Source: Saprospiraceae bacterium UBA2329
Lineage (GTDB): Bacteria; Bacteroidota; Bacteroidia; Chitinophagales; Saprospiraceae
Direction of reading: 5' to 3'
Assembly: GCA_002344975.1 (NCBI GenBank)
Contig: DDUV01000005.1
Coordinates: 1 to 9,820, forward strand
DNA: 9,820 nt
Part shown: positions 6,937 to 9,820 of the stretch, piece after piece
How positions within the stretch are numbered: the stretch's first letter is position 1
Layout of the letters: each line of letters opens with the position of its first letter
Program-made: the position numbers and the translations under genes
Notes under the pieces: generated by a model
The model's input: only the letters and a program-made list of their open reading frames with translations
What the model was told of the DNA's origin: nothing
The model's database searches: none

Positions 6937-8763
6937 ATGGCATATCCGAGCCTTGAATCTGCCGCGCTTGATCTGGAGAAGCACGGCCATCTTATTCGCA
7001 TCTCCGAAGAAGTTGATCCCAATCTTGAAGTGGCCGAGATCCATCGCCGCATTTTCGACGCGGGCGGCCCGGCCCTGCTTTTCGAGCGCGTCAAAGGCAG
7101 TCCGTTCAGGGCCTTGTCCAATCTCTATGGTACTTTTGAGCGCACCGAGTTTCTCTTCCGCCACACATTAGACAAGGTTGCCAAAGTCATAGAACTCAAA
7201 GCCGACCCCGCCGCTTTGTTGCGAAAGCCTACGCGTTATCTCTCCGCTCCTGTTACGGCGCTCTCTGCACTGCCCATGCGCGTGCGTTCCGGCCCCGTAG
7301 CTTATGGAACTACCACCATAGACCAATTGCCTTTGGTAAAATCATGGCCGATGGACGGAGGCGCCTTCGTCACCTTGCCACAGGTATTTACATTGCCGCC
7401 CGGCGACAACAACATCATGCACTCCAACCTGGGCATGTACCGCATTCAACTGACGGGCAACGAGTACATCACCAATAAGGAGGTGGGGCTGCACTACCAG
7501 TTGCACCGGGGAATAGGCGTTCACCATACGCAGTACAATACAAGCGATGAACCCTTCCGCTGTTCTGTATTCATCGGCGGGCCGCCGTCACACGCCTTTG
7601 CCGCCATCATGCCCCTGCCTGAAGGGCTGTCTGAACTCACTTTTGCCGGTATGCTCGGTGGCCGCCGTTTTCGCTACATGCACCGCAACGGCCATGTCCT
7701 GTCTGCCGATGCCGATTTTGTCATCACGGGCATTATCAGCAAAGACATCAAAAAGCCGGAAGGCCCCTTTGGCGATCACCTCGGTTATTACAGCCTTGCC
7801 CACGATTTCCCCGTCATGGAGGTCGAAAAAGTGTATTATCGCAAAAACGCCATCTGGCATTTCACCGTAGTGGGCCGCCCGCCGGCTGAGGACTCCAGCT
7901 TCGGCTACCTCATTCACAAAGTGGTGGAAAAACTGACGCCGCAAGAGTTTCCGGGCATCGTGGAAATCAACGCGGTGGACGCCGCCGGGGTACACCCGCT
8001 CTTGCTGGCCGTGGGCAGCGAGAGATACATGCCCTTCCGGGAACGCAAACCGGAGGAAATTCTCACCCAAGCCAATCACATTCTCGGTTCGGGGCAAACC
8101 TCTTTGGCCAAATTCCTTTTCATCGCAGCGCAGGGAGACGCGCCGGAACTGAACACCCACGATATGGCCAGCTTCTTTCAGCACGTGTTGTCGCGTGTGG
8201 ACTGGCGCCGCGACCTGCATTTCCATACCCGCACCACCATTGATACGCTCGACTATTCCGGCACCGGCTGGAACGAAGGCTCTAAAGTAGTGGTGGCTTG
8301 CTGCGGGCCGCAACGCAGAACACTGACCGACACATTACCCGACGGATTCAGTCTGCCGGCAGGTTTCTCACGACCTCGCTTTGTGATGCCGGGCGTTTTG
8401 GCCGTTCAGGCGCCGGCTTTTGCCGAATATGGAGCTTACGCCGATTGCACCACCCTGACCGAGCACTTGCGCCAGGCACAAACGGAGGGCATTCCGCTCA
8501 TTGTACTCACTGAAGACAGTGATTTTTTGGCGGCCGCGCTCAACAATTTCCTTTGGGTGACTTTCACCAGGGCCAATCCCAGCCACGACTTGCACGGCGT
8601 GGCCAGCTTCGTGGAGCATAAACACTGGGGATGCCGTGGGCCTTTGGTCATAGATGCGCGCATCAAGCCGCACCACGCGCCGCCATTGGTAACGGATGCC
8701 GAAATATCGAAACGGGTAGATGCCTTATTTGCCAAAGGAGGTTCGTTGCAAAAATGGGGTTGA
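6937..8763 (+). CDS. UbiD family decarboxylase
   Basis: The 608-residue protein is a prenylated-FMN-dependent (de)carboxylase of the UbiD superfamily, acting on aromatic or unsaturated acids. Known roles include ubiquinone and menaquinone synthesis; the substrate here is inferred only. Residues 164-169 (NLGMYR) match the metal-binding Asn and catalytic Arg spacing of fungal Fdc1 (N168, R173). HRG at 190-192 matches the next metal-site region. EGPFGDHLGYY from 275 supplies E275 and D280, spaced like the Fdc1 glutamates E277 and E282. TVVGRPPAED follows at about 310. At 608 residues it is longer than E. coli UbiD (about 500), with the extra length mostly C-terminal. TTG at 6922 is rejected because it lies inside the -7 box. 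UbiX, which makes the cofactor, is not in the window. Menaquinone synthesis is the likeliest pathway in Bacteroidota. Confidence 0.9.
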   Translation: MAYPSLESAALDLEKHGHLIRISEEVDPNLEVAEIHRRIFDAGGPALLFERVKGSPFRALSNLYGTFERTEFLFRHTLDKVAKVIELKADPAALLRKPTRYLSAPVTALSALPMRVRSGPVAYGTTTIDQLPLVKSWPMDGGAFVTLPQVFTLPPGDNNIMHSNLGMYRIQLTGNEYITNKEVGLHYQLHRGIGVHHTQYNTSDEPFRCSVFIGGPPSHAFAAIMPLPEGLSELTFAGMLGGRRFRYMHRNGHVLSADADFVITGIISKDIKKPEGPFGDHLGYYSLAHDFPVMEVEKVYYRKNAIWHFTVVGRPPAEDSSFGYLIHKVVEKLTPQEFPGIVEINAVDAAGVHPLLLAVGSERYMPFRERKPEEILTQANHILGSGQTSLAKFLFIAAQGDAPELNTHDMASFFQHVLSRVDWRRDLHFHTRTTIDTLDYSGTGWNEGSKVVVACCGPQRRTLTDTLPDGFSLPAGFSRPRFVMPGVLAVQAPAFAEYGAYADCTTLTEHLRQAQTEGIPLIVLTEDSDFLAAALNNFLWVTFTRANPSHDLHGVASFVEHKHWGCRGPLVIDARIKPHHAPPLVTDAEISKRVDALFAKGGSLQKWG

Positions 8764-8784
8764 AAAACCCGGACACGGTCGGGC

Positions 8785-8806
8785 CGAAACGCCTCTTTCG
8801 TTTTTT
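8785..8806 (+). terminator. Probable terminator of the ubiD-family gene
   Basis: CGAAA (8785-8789) and TTTCG (8796-8800) form a 5-bp stem with a 6-nt loop, followed at once by TTTTTT. It lies 22 bases past the UbiD stop. The stem is short and A-T rich, but placement and T-run fit an intrinsic terminator. Confidence 0.45.
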
Positions 8807-8866
8807 GTTAAACCAACGCTTGGATTACCATAAATACATCCAGAGTACATCCCGATTCCCGCCGTG

Positions 8867-9058
8867 CCGGAGCATTGCATATCGCCTGTATATCAGGCTT
8901 GGATCAAATAGTGTGTCAAAATTGAAAACAAACAGCCTTTGCATTCACATAGAATAGTGAATGACCATATAAAAGAATCCTCGCCGCAGGCGGGTTCTCA
9001 CAGAACTGTTTTGTTGTTGGTATGCAGATGATTGGAGCTGGTCAAAAGAATGCTCCGG
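8867..9058. other. Gene-free hairpin cluster bounded by a 10-bp inverted repeat
   Basis: CCGGAGCATT (8867-8876) is exactly complementary to AATGCTCCGG (9049-9058). Between them lie a hairpin GCCTG/CAGGC (8884-8898), a perfect 7-bp hairpin CATTCAC/GTGAATG (8942-8963), a GC-rich bulged hairpin (8975-8997) and GTTCT/AGAAC (8994-9006). No open reading frame here has family-like features. It covers much of the 8764-9222 gap. Confidence 0.5.
8967..8998 (-). terminator. Possible leftward terminator hairpin of the candidate small RNA
   Basis: On the minus strand CCCGCC (8994-8989) pairs with GGCGAGG (8985-8979 region) around loop TGC, with one G-U pair. After a 2-nt bulge, GAA pairs with TTC. The stem is followed by TTTTATAT. 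It overlaps an alternative GTTCT/AGAAC hairpin (8994-9006). Confidence 0.4.
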
Positions 9059-9077
9059 CGGTTTTGGGAATGATTTC
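8967..9077 (-). ncRNA. Candidate small RNA between ubiD and yqeY
   Basis: A well-spaced leftward promoter (9082-9111) is followed by about 110 nt with no usable open reading frame. The only ATG downstream opens a seven-codon frame. The stretch ends in a GC-rich hairpin followed by TTTT. Stems seen on the minus strand are GGAGC/GCTCC (9056-9034), GTTCT/AGAAC (9006-8994) and the terminal hairpin. It matches no RNA class I can recognise (not tmRNA, 6S, SRP or RNase P by their signature motifs). The ends are inferred from promoter and terminator only. Confidence 0.35.
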
Positions 9078-9081
9078 GGGG

Positions 9082-9111
9082 CAAAGATATAGCTTTTATT
9101 GGAATGGCAAA
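9082..9111 (-). promoter_or_regulatory. Leftward promoter in the ubiD/yqeY gap
   Basis: The minus strand has TTTG (9108-9111), 18 nt, then TATCTTTG (9082-9089), which match the Bacteroidota -33 and -7 boxes. It lies beyond the yqeY terminator and in an A/T-rich stretch, so it starts a separate leftward unit. No protein gene follows it before the UbiD 3' end. Confidence 0.5.
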
Positions 9112-9140
9112 ATATATTTAATTTTTTTGTAATATAAGAT

Positions 9141-9195
9141 TAAAACGAAAGCCGGAATACCGCAGCCCTTATGGTATTGGATGAGATATTCCGGC
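9141..9195 (-). terminator. yqeY terminator
   Basis: GCCGGAATA (9151-9159) and TATTCCGGC (9187-9195) form a perfect 9-bp stem. On the minus strand the stem is followed by TTTCGTTTTA. It lies about 28 bases past the yqeY stop. A shorter competing stem, AATACC/GGTATT (9156-9161, 9173-9178), lies partly inside it. Confidence 0.65.
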
Positions 9196-9222
9196 CTTCC
9201 GGTTCCATATTGTTGAAATGCC

Positions 9223-9672
9223 TCAAGCCTCCAACAGGCGCTTGGCGACAGCCGCAATCATTTTGCCTTCGGCTTTGCCGGCCAAGGCTTTGTTGGCCGC
9301 GCCCATCACCTTGCCGATGTCGCGGGCGGAGGTAGCGCCGGTTTGCGCGATGATCTCGCGGAGAGCGATTTCCAACTCAGCCTCACTCATTTGCTGCGGC
9401 AGGTATTTTTCAATGACGGCAATTTCCTCCAATTCCACGGCAGCCAGTTCGGGCCGATTGCCTTTTTGGTAAATTTCCACCGAGTCGCGGCGTTGTTTGA
9501 CGAGCTTTTGGAGCAGTTTGATCTCCCGGTCGCCTTCTATGGCTTCGCCGCTGCCGTCGGTTTTGGCCAACTGAATGGCCGCCAACACAGCGCGCAGGCC
9601 GCGTTTGGAGGCTTCGTCGCGGGCTTTCATGGCTTCCGCCAGGTCTTGTTTGATGCGTTGTTCGAGGTTCAT
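9223..9672 (-). CDS. yqeY: GatB/YqeY domain protein
   Basis: The 149-residue protein belongs to the YqeY family, which resembles the C-terminal tail domain of the GatB subunit of Glu/Asp-tRNA amidotransferase. Its exact role is unknown; a link to tRNA or translation is inferred from that homology. The family pattern runs the whole length: an N-terminal helix with LRAVLAAIQLAKTD (27-39), KLVKQRRDSVEIYQKGNRPEL (56-76), then ELEEIAVIEKYLPQQMSEAEL (80-100), and DIGKVMGAANKALAGKAEGK (118-137). Length equals the family norm (about 150). The upstream ATG at 9705 would add MLIIHFNNRST, which lies outside the family, so ATG 9672 is chosen. It is convergent with ubiD across a long gap. Its only good promoter match lies in the palindromic repeat upstream. 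Confidence 0.93.
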   Translation of the reverse strand: MNLEQRIKQDLAEAMKARDEASKRGLRAVLAAIQLAKTDGSGEAIEGDREIKLLQKLVKQRRDSVEIYQKGNRPELAAVELEEIAVIEKYLPQQMSEAELEIALREIIAQTGATSARDIGKVMGAANKALAGKAEGKMIAAVAKRLLEA

Positions 9673-9710
9673 GGTTGAACGGTTATTGAAGTGAATGATA
9701 AGCATGAAAA

Positions 9711-9728
9711 AGCTGCGAGCCGCGAGCT
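9711..9728. repeat. GC-rich near-palindrome in the yqeY upstream region
   Basis: AGCTGCGAGCCGCGAGCT lies between the yqeY start and repeat copy 2, inside the predicted yqeY leader. It resembles the low-complexity AGCTTGCGGCCCACAGCT stretch near 4967-4984. As RNA it could fold (AGCTCGCGG pairing back on its 3' half). Confidence 0.45.
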
Positions 9729-9730
9729 AT

Positions 9731-9820
9731 GTAGTGGGGCAAAAATAAATGTTCATTTTCTTTAGGCCAAAGGATTAGATAAGACACTTAAAATGAAACG
9801 TTTACTTATCTAATCCTTTG
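9731..9820. repeat. Palindromic dispersed repeat, copy 2 (cut by the window end)
   Basis: This matches 44-133 at 89 of 90 bases, in the same orientation, and is cut at 9820 two bases before the end of the 18-bp right arm (9805 onward; left arm 9766-9783). Similarity starts abruptly at GTAGTGGGGC; the bases before it (CGCGAGCTAT) are unrelated to those before copy 1. It lies 58 bases upstream of the yqeY start, whereas copy 1 lies behind a stop codon, so its position is not tied to one gene context. Confidence 0.8.
9740..9771 (-). promoter_or_regulatory. Repeat-borne promoter facing yqeY
   Basis: The minus strand of repeat copy 2 has TTTG (9768-9771), 20 nt, then TATTTTTG (9740-9747). Transcription would start near 9733-9735, giving a leader of about 62 nt before the yqeY ATG at 9672. 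I see no TAnnTTTG box in 9673-9730, so this is the best promoter for yqeY. Confidence 0.45.

Noticed and set aside
7588..8313. A 241-codon minus-strand open frame inside the ubiD gene
   Set aside because: It is antisense to well-conserved UbiD motifs, and the translation shows no family pattern.
8835..8852. TACATCC twice with 11-bp period
   Set aside because: Two 7-bp units spaced by one helical turn could be an operator, but no promoter lies next to them and chance is a fair explanation.
8764..9222. tRNA, tmRNA, 6S, SRP RNA or a known riboswitch in the gap
   Set aside because: None of their signature motifs (T-arm GGTTCRA, CCA end, SRP GGAAGG-type loop, RNase P GAGGAAAGTCC) is present on either strand.
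44..9820. Composite transposon flanked by the two direct repeats
   Set aside because: No transposase, integrase or accessory cargo lies between them; the content is mostly housekeeping genes with ordinary Bacteroidota signals.

Overview
The window looks like a chromosomal segment of a Bacteroidota bacterium, most likely of the Saprospiria group (the class-level guess is inference). Three things point that way. There is a very large cell-surface protein made of SprB-type repeats with a type IX secretion (T9SS) type B C-terminal domain. Almost every gene is preceded by the Bacteroidota -7 promoter box TAnnTTTG. Translation starts mostly lack strong Shine-Dalgarno sequences.

Layout, left to right. 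A palindromic dispersed repeat (44-165) sits directly behind the stop codon of a leftward 1556-residue T9SS-exported adhesin-like protein (166-4836). A 218-base gap with a promoter and a small tandem repeat follows, then leftward pyrE (orotate phosphoribosyltransferase, 5055-5681). Divergent from pyrE across only 33 bases is a NUDIX hydrolase (5715-6341). After an AT-rich gap come two rightward genes: a small secreted protein that is little more than a T9SS-CTD-like beta domain (6514-6876) and a UbiD-family prenylated-FMN decarboxylase (6937-8763). A gene-free gap of about 460 bases (8764-9222) holds terminators for the genes on both sides and a leftward promoter followed by clustered hairpins, which I read as a candidate small RNA. 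Leftward yqeY (9223-9672) follows. The window ends inside a second copy of the palindromic repeat (9731-9820), 89/90 identical to the first and in the same orientation.

The genes do not form one pathway. pyrE serves pyrimidine synthesis, the NUDIX protein probably cleans up a nucleoside-diphosphate derivative, UbiD probably decarboxylates an aromatic or quinone precursor, and YqeY is a GatB-tail-like protein. The adhesin-like protein and the small secreted protein are both surface or export related.

The most interesting signal is the repeat. It is a long imperfect palindrome with an 18-bp perfect core, and its left arm carries a well-spaced Bacteroidota promoter (-33 TTTG, 20 nt, -7 TATTTTTG) pointing outward. 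In the right-hand copy that promoter points straight at yqeY, where I see no other promoter, so the element may act as a portable promoter. The second most interesting signal is the candidate small RNA between ubiD and yqeY. No transposase, CRISPR array, tRNA or rRNA was seen.
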